The notes: generated by a model not told the origin, from the sequence alone. DNA of 16,059 nucleotides from JAVBQJ01 sp031549115 (GCA_031549115.1 JAVBQJ010000095.1:1-16059), one strand, 5' to 3'. Positions 5,898 through 13,885 are shown, numbered from the stretch's first letter. Made by a program: numbers and translations.

Positions 5898-7808
5898 TCA
5901 AAGCTGCCGGTAAAAGATCACCCTGACCGTGCGCGGTTGCGGTAACGTCAGTTGCAGACACTGCAGATCCTTTCCCGGCAGTGCCGACAGGACGCCGTCG
6001 CTGTCGGTTTGATATTCGCCTGCCGGATCGATTTGCCGCAGCGGCAGCGTCCGGCGGGCGGTTGCCGAATCCGGCAGGCGGAATACCACCACCGCCCCGT
6101 CGCCCGTTTCCGGGCGGTGCAATTGATAGCCCCACCACCCCGCCTCCGGGAATTCGAACGCAACATAGTCCCCGTTGAAATACGGCCGGAGCCGTTGCGC
6201 CAAGCCGATCATCCTGCGCGCGAACGGCCACGAGAAGCGTTCCCGGTCCGGGGACGAAAACCAGTTGACCCCCGCGGTCGGCTGGTAGGCATAGAGGCAC
6301 AGACACGCCGCCCAGCTGGTTCCGGCGGCGACGCCGGACAGGAACGCGTATTCGTCCTCCGGCTCCAGCTTGGCCGTCCCGGCATGCAGCGGTACCCATG
6401 CGCTCAAGTGGCGCATGCCGAACTGCTTGACCTCATCGTCCCGGAAACCGTCGACCCGCCACAGACACAAGCTGCGGGACATGGTTTCGAAGTCGATCCG
6501 GCGGCCGCCGGAGGCGCAATTGTCGATCAACAGATCCGGAAAGCGCCGCCGCAACTCGTCCCACAACCGGTACAGCCCGGCGATATGCTTCGCTTCGGAG
6601 ACGCCCTGGCGCTCCGGCGCGTCGGCGTGCTCCCAGTAGGGCAGCGTATTGATGTTGAAGTCCAGCCGGAAGCAGTCGATGCCTTCCGACACGATCAGCG
6701 AACTCACCGTTTCCAGCGCCCAGTCGCACGCTTCCGGATTCCCGAGATCCAGCAGGCGGTCCTGCTGACCGGGAAGCGTCAGCAGCCACTCCGGGTGTTC
6801 GGTATAGACGGGAGCGGCCGGCGTGACGCGTTCCAGTTCAAACCACAGCAGAAATTTCATCCCGGCCCGGTGCGCGGCATCGGAGACGGGGCGGAAGCCG
6901 CCCGGGTGGATTTTCCGGTTGATCCGCCAGTCCCCCACCGTTGTCCACCAGTCGGAGGTGCCGCTCATTTCGCAGTCGGAGACGTCGCGGTCGGGCCCGT
7001 ACCAGCCGGCATCGACCCAAAAGGTATCGAACGGCATCTGCTGCTTATGAACTTCGGCGATCATCCCGAGCATGGTTTCCGTGCTCATCCCGCCCCAGGC
7101 CATGCAGGAAATCGGCACCGGAAACGGTATGCCGGCGGAATTGCGCGGGGTGTGATGCGTCAACAGAAAACGCCGCAGCCGCCGCCGCGCGTCATCGGCG
7201 TCGGTGAAACGCTGCAGCAGAATCGACGGCTGCCGGAGCGTTTCGCCCAGGTTCAGCCGGAAGCGGGTATGGCGCATCCCGGCGGTCAGCTTCAACTGCC
7301 CGCCGCCGACGCTGAACTCCGCCGTCCACGCGCCGGACCAGCCGATGCCGACATTCCAACCCTCCGCGCCGGTGTCCACGCTGAAAAACGGCAGCCATGC
7401 CGCCGAAGAGCGTCCTTCGCCGGTGGTCATGCGTAAGGAGGCGTCGTGCCCCGCACTGCCGAGGCGCACGGTATCGGGCCGGAAGTCGTCGTCGCGGTTG
7501 ACGGTGCCGTACGAGCGCCGGATTCGCACCGTCGTTTCCGCCGGGAGCGCCACGGTCAGCGCCAACGAGTGGAAGTTTTCGATCAATTCGCTCGGTTCCG
7601 TGCCGCAGCCGGTCAATTCGGGGTACCATTCGACGATACCGAATTCGGGGTATTCCCGGATGGTCAAATGCAATTGCAGCCGTCCGTCCGGCGCGGTATA
7701 CACCACGACCCGCTGCGCGGCGTCAGTCGCCAACTCCTCCATTTGCCAGCTGCCGCCGTCAAAGGGTACGCCATGATAATCGAATGCCGGTTCCCATACC
7801 TTCGTCAT
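5898..7808 (-). CDS. GH36-type alpha-galactosidase-like glycoside hydrolase
   Basis: This 636-residue enzyme has the melibiase (clan GH-D) plan: an N-terminal beta-sandwich (about 1-225), a TIM barrel (about 230-540) and a small C-terminal beta domain. Barrel landmarks are DTFWVDAGWYG (261-271), the HPGGFRPVSDAAHRAGMKFLLW region (301-322), FRLDFN (380-385) with Asp383 as probable nucleophile, DNCASGGRRIDFETMSRS (429-446), and WRVDG (450-454) with Asp453 the candidate acid/base. No signal peptide is seen, so it is likely cytoplasmic, acting on imported oligosaccharides. The expected substrate is a terminal alpha-linked galactose or N-acetylgalactosamine, but relatives vary. It lies downstream of the secreted GH123-like gene on the same strand, after a 454-bp gap with repeat copy C, and probably has its own promoter. 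The ribosome site is weak (AAGAAAG). Confidence 0.85.
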   Translation of the reverse strand: MTKVWEPAFDYHGVPFDGGSWQMEELATDAAQRVVVYTAPDGRLQLHLTIREYPEFGIVEWYPELTGCGTEPSELIENFHSLALTVALPAETTVRIRRSYGTVNRDDDFRPDTVRLGSAGHDASLRMTTGEGRSSAAWLPFFSVDTGAEGWNVGIGWSGAWTAEFSVGGGQLKLTAGMRHTRFRLNLGETLRQPSILLQRFTDADDARRRLRRFLLTHHTPRNSAGIPFPVPISCMAWGGMSTETMLGMIAEVHKQQMPFDTFWVDAGWYGPDRDVSDCEMSGTSDWWTTVGDWRINRKIHPGGFRPVSDAAHRAGMKFLLWFELERVTPAAPVYTEHPEWLLTLPGQQDRLLDLGNPEACDWALETVSSLIVSEGIDCFRLDFNINTLPYWEHADAPERQGVSEAKHIAGLYRLWDELRRRFPDLLIDNCASGGRRIDFETMSRSLCLWRVDGFRDDEVKQFGMRHLSAWVPLHAGTAKLEPEDEYAFLSGVAAGTSWAACLCLYAYQPTAGVNWFSSPDRERFSWPFARRMIGLAQRLRPYFNGDYVAFEFPEAGWWGYQLHRPETGDGAVVVFRLPDSATARRTLPLRQIDPAGEYQTDSDGVLSALPGKDLQCLQLTLPQPRTVRVIFYRQL

Positions 7809-7841
7809 AAAGATTCTTTCTTGATATCAATTAAGTGATAA

Positions 7842-7869
7842 ACTATAGTTTTTGCACTTTTCTTTGCAT
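7842..7869 (-). promoter_or_regulatory. Possible promoter for the GH36-type gene
   Basis: On the minus strand ATGCAA (7864-7869) is followed after 16 bases by TATAGT (7842-7847), about 34 bp upstream of the start. The -35 is weaker than at the other promoters in the window. Confidence 0.4.
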
Positions 7870-7875
7870 CGGGGG

Positions 7876-7914
7876 CTGGGGCTGAGCCCCAGTAAGCCCG
7901 GCGTTTCGCCGGGC
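7876..7914. repeat. Two adjacent hairpins
   Basis: The first hairpin has arms at 7876-7882 and 7886-7892 (CTGGGGC, 3-base loop). The second has arms at 7896-7903 and 7907-7914 (GCCCGGCG, TTT loop). Both are perfect. They lie between repeat copy C and the GH36-type promoter. Neither is followed by a T-tract. They could end transcription coming from the upstream gene or be small palindromic repeats. Confidence 0.65.
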
Positions 7915-8040
7915 GTGGCAAACACCGCACTCTGGCATGCTGTTCGGCTGTTGCCCATTGTCTGCCGTTAATGTCCCGACGCCCCCACCCTCCAGAGCCA
8001 AATCGCGAAGCGATTTTCCCGATTCGAGCGTTGGTCGATT
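7915..8040. other. Non-coding gap section with one palindrome
   Basis: This stretch holds a perfect 7-bp hairpin, AAATCGC-GAA-GCGATTT (8000-8016). Nothing else was recognised; no gene is supported. Confidence 0.5.
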
Positions 8041-8262
8041 GTTCGCCGCCGGTGCGGCGGCCTCGTTCGCTCTATGTGTAGATCGGATTGTCGCTCACGC
8101 ATCCAATCCGATCTACACCATCGCTACCTCGGGTGGCTCCGGATCGCCTCCCGGCGATCCTTCCCTGGATTTCGCCCTCTTTTGCGGGCGACCAGCGTAT
8201 TCGCCGCTGGACCGCGCCTCCGTATGACGGAGTGCAGACCGCCGCTGCGCGGCTCTATTTTT
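8041..8262 (-). repeat. Gene-terminal multi-hairpin repeat, copy C (after the GH123-like gene)
   Basis: Read on the minus strand, the A-rich border (8258-8275) overlaps the last codons of the GH123-like gene, then TAGAGCCGCG begins at 8257. The order of hairpins is the same as in copy A: GCCGC stem, CTCCGT/ACGGAG stem, CCAGCG/CGCTGG stem (pair changed from A-T to G-C at the sixth position relative to copy A), GCCC stem with AAAA loop, the 8-bp GGATCGCC stem, the 15-bp GTGTAGATCGGATTG stem and a 7-bp GCCGCCG stem. On the plus strand, the first hairpin followed by TCTATTTTTTTATTTTTTT has the form of an intrinsic terminator. Confidence 0.85.
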
Positions 8263-8272
8263 TTATTTTTTT
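8239..8272 (+). terminator. Terminator-like hairpin plus T-tract on the strand opposite the GH123-like gene
   Basis: The GCCGC-TGC-GCGGC hairpin is followed by TCTA and a long T-rich run. This would stop transcription travelling on the plus strand just before it enters the 3' end of the convergent gene. The same arrangement is present on the minus strand at the heads of copies A and B. Confidence 0.5.
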
Positions 8273-11058
8273 AAATACCTTGCCAGCTCCTCGGTACAAT
8301 CCATCAGTTTTTTTCGTTCCTGTTCCAGGACGCGGGGATTCTCCGGGTAATCGACGATCGAATCGATCCACGGCACCCGCAGGATCTCCCGGGCGCGACG
8401 GCACAATTCGACCGCCGCCGCATCGGCCGAACCGGCCGCCTGCTCCGCCATCGCTTCCAACGCCGCCAGGTAACGGTAATCCTGCGTCCCCTCCCGCAGC
8501 AGCTCGTAACGGATGGAGGGCACATAGACGCAACTTTCACTCGGGTACAACAGTAGACCGTCGCCACGTTGCGCCATCACCGGCGGATCCCCCGATAGAT
8601 CATTCGGCCACCAGCTGTTGGCGCCCCAAAAGAGACTGGCGTCGATGCCGTACTTCCACTGCTGGAAGAATTGAATCCGGTTGGCCACCCCCGGCGCGTC
8701 GATGCAGTTGGAGGAGGGAAACGCCGGATAACTCATATTGAAATACCAGCCGACCCTGCGCCCCTTCGCCTGCAACGACCGGATGTACTCCAGCAGCGCC
8801 GGATCGGTGAAATAACCGTCGTTGAAGAAAAACCAGTCCACCATGTCTTCGTAATAGCGGACCTTTTCCACCCCCAGCGAAGGCGTGCAAAAACAGGTGA
8901 TGATCTTCAGCCCCGCCTCCAGCTTGATCCCGTTGAGCACATCCCTGACCTCCTGCTGCGCCGTATTGACTTCATCGTAGTAGACGTAGGCAGTCGCAAG
9001 GCGGCCGTCTTCCCGGACCCGCGCCGCATCCCGGACGATGTTGTTTTTCTGGTTTTCATAATATGCCGCCGGTGTGGCGAAGCGTCCGTTGTCGTAAAAC
9101 TTCTCCAGCCATTCGAGCCACGGCACGATGGAGACGACGGTGAAGTCGAAGCGCTCCGTCTTCTCCGGGTAAAAGCGATCCAGCCCGAACGGAAAGCTGT
9201 CCAGTGAACGGGGATGGCTGAGGGCGGGAATCGGATACAGTCCGTGTGCGATCAGATCGGCGACCATCACCGCTTCCGGGTCACCGGCAGGCGAGGGCGC
9301 CGGCAGCTCCTCCGGGTAGTAAAAGATCATCGCGTTCATCCGGCCGGTTTCCGGCAGCCGGAAATCCCGCACCCGCAGCGTCAGCGGCACCTTGATGCTG
9401 CCGTCCGGCAGTTGAAATTCAATGCTTCCGGTGTATTCTCCCGCCGCCGCCTCCGGGGGAATATGCACGATCCCCCAGAACGGCTGCTGGTTCGCGGCGC
9501 GCGGCATCGCCCCGCCGAGGTTGCGATCCAGGATATCCGGCCAATACCGGCCATCCACAATCACCGGCTTCACCCGGAACAATTCGATCGCATCGGACGG
9601 AATATTCGCCCCGCCGGGACCGGTCAATACGGAAATCACCGGTACCGGCTCCGGCAGATCGTGATACAACGGCAGCAGCACCACCTGAAAATTGAGATAT
9701 TCGTCCCGGGAGCCGTCCAGCTCGACCGCCCCGCCGAGACGGCACTCCTCCGGTACGGATTCGGCGGCGAAGACCTTTGTCAGCGAGGAGGCCGGATACC
9801 AGCTCATCCGCGCCGCCAGATCGCTCCAGCGCCCCTGTGCTGCCAGCAGCGCCAGCCGCTCCACCGTATGAATCTGGTCTTCGGCCCGTTCCCGGCGCCG
9901 CTGCCACTCTTCTTCGCTTCCCGGGTGGGCCACTGTCCGGCGCAATGACTCCAGCTCCCGACGCAATGCCTTGGTTTCCGGCGCTTCCGGCAATTGCGCC
10001 AGCCGTTCCAGTTGCCGGGTGATTTCTCCGGCAAGACCCTTTTCTTCGAACCGGAAATCGCCGGAAGCCGCCACGACCCGGCCCGAATCCATTTGGCGCA
10101 ATTCGAGCCGGAAGCCGGTATCCCCGTCCCCCAGCTCCAACTCGCAATCCGTCCGGACGCTGTCGCCGCCCCGGAGCTCAAACGGCGTTCCCGGATATTC
10201 CCGCCATTCACCGCCATCGTCGCCGCCGATGACCGCCACCGGAATCACCTGCTGCGCTTCGACGGCGAAGCCGGATATCGCCACCGGCAGACGCACGGTG
10301 CCGGAAAACATCGTGAGCATCCCCGATTCCTCCGTCACCGGCGCGATGGCGGCGAACGCGTCGGAAAAGCACAGTTGCAGGAATCGCTTCTCCTCGTGAA
10401 AGTGGGTCTGCAAGTCCGCCAGCGAAGTGTATTCGTTTGCCGCCGGATTTTCACGGGCGAAGTTGCCGGCGAAGACCGGTTTTTGTCCCGGATCGATGCC
10501 GAGGCGGGCGAGCGGCAGCGCCATTTCGGCCCGCCATCCGCCTTCGTATTCCCGGACGGCGAAACGGATGTCCTCCGGCTTCAATTCATACAACGGCCGG
10601 GCGCCGACGTAATTCACCCCGGCCTGACCGCGGATATTGACCAGAATCTGCTTGAAACCGGCGCCCTTTTCGGGGTTGAGAAAGAATTCCACACAATCGT
10701 CCTGGTAGATTTCCCGCCCCGCTTTCGCGGCGGTGTCGGCTGCATTCCGGCAGTCGAAGGCGACATACAGGTTTTCATCGTCGTAGACGGCTTTCACCCA
10801 GGCCGGATACGACGGTACCCTCTCCGTTCCCTCCCGCCGGAGCGCTGCCAGCAGCCGCAGCTCGCCGGACGGCGCGTGACGCCAGGCGGCATCCTCCAAA
10901 TCGCCGTCGATTTCCGGCGCGGTTTCGATCCGCGGTATCGGGAACTGCGCCGGGATCCGGATCGTGCGCGGCTGCTGCGCCACCGGACTTTCCCCGGCCG
11001 CGACGGCAAATAGCGCCGCCAGTCCCGCCGCCAGGACGCATGCAATTCGTTTCTTCAT
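8263..11058 (-). CDS. Secreted CBM9-like / DUF4091 GH123-like glycoside hydrolase
   Basis: This 931-residue secreted enzyme candidate begins with a signal peptide (about 1-22, MKKRIACVLAAGLAALFAVA). A CBM9/DOMON-like sugar-binding domain follows (about 40-235), including IDGDLEDAAW and DDENLYVAFDCR. A helical linker rich in Arg/Glu covers 340-410, and a GH123-like barrel and DUF4091 region cover about 430-931. YVYYDEVNTA holds Asp695-Glu696, matching the adjacent Asp-Glu pair that GH123 beta-N-acetylgalactosaminidases use in substrate-assisted catalysis. The C-terminal SIRYELLREGTQDYRYLAALE (848-868) is the DUF4091 signature. The ATG has an AGGGG site 10 bases upstream, and the gene lies 23 bp after the pseudopilin gene, so the two are very likely one operon. 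It ends Lys-Lys-stop in the A-rich border of repeat copy C. Enzyme class is confident; the sugar released is inference. Confidence 0.85.
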   Translation of the reverse strand: MKKRIACVLAAGLAALFAVAAGESPVAQQPRTIRIPAQFPIPRIETAPEIDGDLEDAAWRHAPSGELRLLAALRREGTERVPSYPAWVKAVYDDENLYVAFDCRNAADTAAKAGREIYQDDCVEFFLNPEKGAGFKQILVNIRGQAGVNYVGARPLYELKPEDIRFAVREYEGGWRAEMALPLARLGIDPGQKPVFAGNFARENPAANEYTSLADLQTHFHEEKRFLQLCFSDAFAAIAPVTEESGMLTMFSGTVRLPVAISGFAVEAQQVIPVAVIGGDDGGEWREYPGTPFELRGGDSVRTDCELELGDGDTGFRLELRQMDSGRVVAASGDFRFEEKGLAGEITRQLERLAQLPEAPETKALRRELESLRRTVAHPGSEEEWQRRRERAEDQIHTVERLALLAAQGRWSDLAARMSWYPASSLTKVFAAESVPEECRLGGAVELDGSRDEYLNFQVVLLPLYHDLPEPVPVISVLTGPGGANIPSDAIELFRVKPVIVDGRYWPDILDRNLGGAMPRAANQQPFWGIVHIPPEAAAGEYTGSIEFQLPDGSIKVPLTLRVRDFRLPETGRMNAMIFYYPEELPAPSPAGDPEAVMVADLIAHGLYPIPALSHPRSLDSFPFGLDRFYPEKTERFDFTVVSIVPWLEWLEKFYDNGRFATPAAYYENQKNNIVRDAARVREDGRLATAYVYYDEVNTAQQEVRDVLNGIKLEAGLKIITCFCTPSLGVEKVRYYEDMVDWFFFNDGYFTDPALLEYIRSLQAKGRRVGWYFNMSYPAFPSSNCIDAPGVANRIQFFQQWKYGIDASLFWGANSWWPNDLSGDPPVMAQRGDGLLLYPSESCVYVPSIRYELLREGTQDYRYLAALEAMAEQAAGSADAAAVELCRRAREILRVPWIDSIVDYPENPRVLEQERKKLMDCTEELARYLKK

Positions 11059-11081
11059 GATTCTGGGACCCCTGAAGCCGG

Positions 11082-11762
11082 TTAGAAGTACACGCAGTCG
11101 ATGAAAAACTTCTGCGGTTCGGGCGCGACATGCCCGTCGGCCCAGAGGACATTGCTTTTCAGATTGTGCGGAAGCCCGGCGTTGTCCACCTTTTGCACGA
11201 AGAACATCTGCCCCGGCACCGTGTTCCCCTGAAAGGTGATGTCAAAGTTGCTGTCGAACATCAGGTGAAAACGGCTCGGATTTTTCAGCTTGTCGATGTT
11301 GATCCACCACCACCCCGGCGTATTCCCTCCCATCCCCGGCACCATGTAGCTGCCGCCGTCCGACGGCTCCAGCGAGTCGGCGGTATTCCAATACTGCGGG
11401 CGCGCCATGATATTGACGCCGTAAATATACGCGTCGGTATTCGGATCGCTGTCTTTTTCGTAGGTATACGGAGCGCTTACCGGGCAGACGAAGGTCGGGC
11501 CCGCGTCGGTGAAGCCCTCACGTTTCATCAACACCAGCATCCCCGGCCATTCGTCGGGGCCGTTGATGTAGACCGGCCAGACACCGGCATTCTGGCCGGT
11601 GTACATATGCACATAGATGCCGCACTGTTTGAGGTTGCTGGTGCATTTGATGCTTTGCGCCGCGGCGCGGGCTTTGCTCAACGCCGGCAACAGCATGCTG
11701 GCCAGGATGGCGATGATCGCGATCACCACCAGGAGTTCTATCAGTGTGAAAAGCTTTCTCAT
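11082..11762 (-). CDS. Prepilin-like protein with H-X9-DG C-terminal motif (pseudopilin)
   Basis: This is a 226-residue protein with a type IV prepilin leader: MRKL, then FTLIELLVVIAIIAIL, with Glu at +5 of the mature helix. The helix runs to about residue 30, and the rest is a beta-rich globular head. H199 followed by nine residues and D209-G210 is an exact H-X9-DG motif, typical of the expanded pseudopilin families of Planctomycetes and Lentisphaerota. The start was set at ATG 11760-11762, with AAGGAG six bases upstream, rather than ten codons earlier. The residue before the cleavage site is Leu, not the usual Gly. It leads the operon with the GH123-like gene, and the AraC gene is divergent. 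Its role could be surface display or capture of glycans, but that is not established. Confidence 0.9.
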   Translation of the reverse strand: MRKLFTLIELLVVIAIIAILASMLLPALSKARAAAQSIKCTSNLKQCGIYVHMYTGQNAGVWPVYINGPDEWPGMLVLMKREGFTDAGPTFVCPVSAPYTYEKDSDPNTDAYIYGVNIMARPQYWNTADSLEPSDGGSYMVPGMGGNTPGWWWINIDKLKNPSRFHLMFDSNFDITFQGNTVPGQMFFVQKVDNAGLPHNLKSNVLWADGHVAPEPQKFFIDCVYF

Positions 11763-11793
11763 GTCGTTCTCCTTTGTCATAACGGGTTTCAAA

Positions 11794-11823
11794 AATATAG
11801 CTATGATTTGCAGATGAGTGCAA
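11794..11823 (-). promoter_or_regulatory. Promoter for the pseudopilin-GH123 operon
   Basis: On the minus strand TTGCAC (11818-11823), an 18-base spacer and TATATT (11794-11799) match a sigma70 promoter. It overlaps the divergent AraC-gene promoter, so the two are probably co-regulated or compete for polymerase. Confidence 0.55.
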
Positions 11824-11836
11824 CTGCATTTATAGT
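11808..11836 (+). promoter_or_regulatory. Promoter for the AraC-family gene, with internal inverted repeat
   Basis: TTGCAG (11808-11813), a 17-base spacer and TATAGT (11831-11836) match a sigma70 promoter. The spacer region carries TGCAG (11809-11813) and CTGCA (11824-11828) as an inverted pair 10 bases apart, a possible operator for the divergently encoded AraC protein. Confidence 0.55.
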
Positions 11837-11882
11837 ATAGCGCAGATACGTCGAAAAGGGAATGGCGGAAAAGAGAAAAAAC

Positions 11883-12752
11883 ATGTCAAATAATGTAAAC
11901 ATGAATCTATTGAACAGTCTGGAGCTGCAAGTCGACGACCGTGGCTTCACCCACATGGCGCCGTCCATGGAAACCGGCTGGCGGGTGCTGCCGTACGCGG
12001 TGCTGTGCTGTATGCAGGCGGAACCGGGGTACGGCGCGTTTCGCGGCAGCATCTGCCATTTGGAAGGAAAAAGCTACGAAATTTCCAACGGCGATGTGGT
12101 TTTCATCCCGCGCAACACCCGGCACCGGATCCTCAATCCGGATATTCCAATTGTCAGCGCCTGGGTGCAACTGGATGTGACGCTGCCGCCGGACCTGGAT
12201 TTTTTCAGCCTGTTCGAGGTGCCGCTGTTCATGGACCGGGAAAAATTTCCCCGTTTTTTCGAACTGACCCGTCAGTTCGATGAAGTGCCGGCAACCGACC
12301 TCAATCATCTGATCCGGGAGAAAAGCCTGATTTTTCAATTGCTCGAATTGATTCTGGCGCAAAGCACTCTGAAAGAGCAATACCGGGACTTCGCTCCCGG
12401 CTACAGCGATTTTTTCCCGCTGCTGGACTGGATGGACCGGAGGAGGAAATACCGTTTTTCGCTCGACGAAGCCGCGCGGGAGATGAAGTGTTCCAAGTCC
12501 AAGCTGCAAAAGGATTTCAAACGGGTCTTCGGGGTGCCGATCGGCGAATACGCGCTACGCAGCCGGTTGCGCAACGCGGCGAAGCTCCTGGTCAACAGCG
12601 GTATGTCGTGTGCCGAAATTGCCCGCGCCACCGGTTTTGCCGATCAGTTTGCCTTCAGCAAAGCCTTTCGCCGCGCCTTCGGCCTGTCGCCGCGCGACTA
12701 CCGTTCCGCGTCGGAGCACAAGGGCATTGTCCCGGTCAATAGCAGGAATTGA
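11883..12752 (+). CDS. AraC-family transcriptional regulator
   Basis: This protein has an N-terminal cupin-like sensing domain and a C-terminal double helix-turn-helix, and probably controls the divergent pseudopilin-GH123 operon in response to a sugar. Counted from the earlier ATG at 11862, the cupin region spans about 40-110 (GDVVFIPRNTRHRI), the first HTH is at 200-220 (SLDEAAREMKCSKSKLQKDFK) and the second at 250-270 (CAEIARATGFADQFAFSKAFR), followed by the family signature FGLSPRDYR. The ATG at 11883 is preferred because GGAAAAGAG lies 7 bases upstream; the ATG at 11862 would have its GGGA touching the start codon. The difference is seven residues. The gene ends 12 bp from the convergent surface-repeat gene. 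The effector is unknown. Confidence 0.9.
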   Translation: MSNNVNMNLLNSLELQVDDRGFTHMAPSMETGWRVLPYAVLCCMQAEPGYGAFRGSICHLEGKSYEISNGDVVFIPRNTRHRILNPDIPIVSAWVQLDVTLPPDLDFFSLFEVPLFMDREKFPRFFELTRQFDEVPATDLNHLIREKSLIFQLLELILAQSTLKEQYRDFAPGYSDFFPLLDWMDRRRKYRFSLDEAAREMKCSKSKLQKDFKRVFGVPIGEYALRSRLRNAAKLLVNSGMSCAEIARATGFADQFAFSKAFRRAFGLSPRDYRSASEHKGIVPVNSRN

Positions 12753-12765
12753 TCCGCCACCGGAA

Positions 12766-13845
12766 TTATGGCGCTGCGCATTCCCCTTTGCATTCCCCTT
12801 TGCGGTCGCACTTGCAATCGCACTTGCGTTTGCAGTTGCAGCCGCACTGGCAGGTGCAAATGCCGCCCGGAGGCGCATCCTCCGGCGCGGTGTAAAGGAG
12901 GAACGGGAAAAACGGCAGCCAGGCGTTTTCGGAGAAATTCAGCAGCCCGACCTGCCAGCCGGCCCCGGCGGATTCATTCCACAAACCGAACTGGAAGTCC
13001 ATGCCGTCCTCCGCGGTGTTGATTACACCGGCCTGCAGGCGGCTATGCCAGATGGCGCCGTTGGCCAGTCCGAGCTGCACCACGTCGCTCGGGCCCGAAT
13101 TTCCGTCCAATGCGTTGATCAAGCCGATCTGGGCGCCGCAGCTGTCCGCGGAATCGAGAACGCCGTTGACCAGTCCGATCTGCATGCCGTACAGCGTATC
13201 GGCCTTGTTGGCAAGTCCCCCGATCTGGGCGCCGGAAACCGTCGCGGCGAAGTTGCCGATGGCGCCAATTTGGATATAGGCATCGCCGGATATGTTGCCC
13301 AGTGCGGCCTGCAGCCCGTAGCAATTGCCGGTGGCGTTGAAATCTTCCTGAATGAGTTCTCCGTTGAGATTGGCCAGCGCCAACTGGAAGCCGTATACGT
13401 TTTCAATACGCGAATAGCAGCCGACAAACAACCCATAAAGCTCCTCCGCTTCAAATAGGAACAGCCCGGTATCCAGGGCCAGCCCGTAAAACGTCGGCGC
13501 AAGCGGTGGGCCGATCAACTGGATTCCGGCTCCTTTGTCAATCAGGTAGCTGCCGTCTTCCTGCAAAGTACCGATCGGCGCGACGGCGCCGAAGCTCGGT
13601 GTGAACACCATAAACGTGGCTGATTCCGGCTCGCAAACCGTCACTTCCACCGTTTCGCAGACAGGCGGGGTGCAGACAGGTGGGGCGCACTCCCACATCA
13701 CTGCTCCGAGTTGCGACAAGTTCTGTTCGCAGCTCGGCGGGGCGCACATCACTTCCACTGTTTCGGATTCCGCCAGCGCCGGAGCGCAGACTCCGGCGCC
13801 CAACGCTATGCCCAACATGATCCGGGAAAAGAATTTTTTCTGCAT
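12766..13845 (-). CDS. Secreted surface-repeat protein with cysteine-rich ends (LA_2272-like repeats)
   Basis: This 359-residue exported protein has a signal peptide (1-25, ending in APALA). A Cys/Pro-rich N-terminal part (about 30-75, with CAPPSC, CAPPVC, PPVC) leads into a central array of about ten short repeats of the form Y-G-x-Q-I-G-L-x-N-G (about 119-305), resembling the LA_2272-type surface repeat. The C-terminal tail (330-356) has ten cysteines among about 27 residues, mixed with Lys, Asp and Glu, like a metallothionein. The start is ATG 13843-13845, with GGGGGAG seven bases upstream; an ATG eight codons earlier lacks this. A promoter (TTGCTT-17-TAAATT) lies upstream. The function is not known; metal binding or disulfide cross-linking at the cell surface are both possible. 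Confidence 0.8.
   Translation of the reverse strand: MQKKFFSRIMLGIALGAGVCAPALAESETVEVMCAPPSCEQNLSQLGAVMWECAPPVCTPPVCETVEVTVCEPESATFMVFTPSFGAVAPIGTLQEDGSYLIDKGAGIQLIGPPLAPTFYGLALDTGLFLFEAEELYGLFVGCYSRIENVYGFQLALANLNGELIQEDFNATGNCYGLQAALGNISGDAYIQIGAIGNFAATVSGAQIGGLANKADTLYGMQIGLVNGVLDSADSCGAQIGLINALDGNSGPSDVVQLGLANGAIWHSRLQAGVINTAEDGMDFQFGLWNESAGAGWQVGLLNFSENAWLPFFPFLLYTAPEDAPPGGICTCQCGCNCKRKCDCKCDRKGECKGECAAP
12779..12802. repeat. 12-bp tandem duplication in the cysteine-rich tail coding region
   Basis: The unit cattcccctttg occurs twice in a row (12779-12790 and 12791-12802) and encodes the repeated KGEC stretch at the end of the surface-repeat protein. The neighbouring hexamers are degenerate copies, so the tail probably grew by slippage. 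Confidence 0.75.
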
Positions 13846-13885
13846 CGTCGTACTCCCCCAAAGTTGCAAACGTCATTGACACCAT

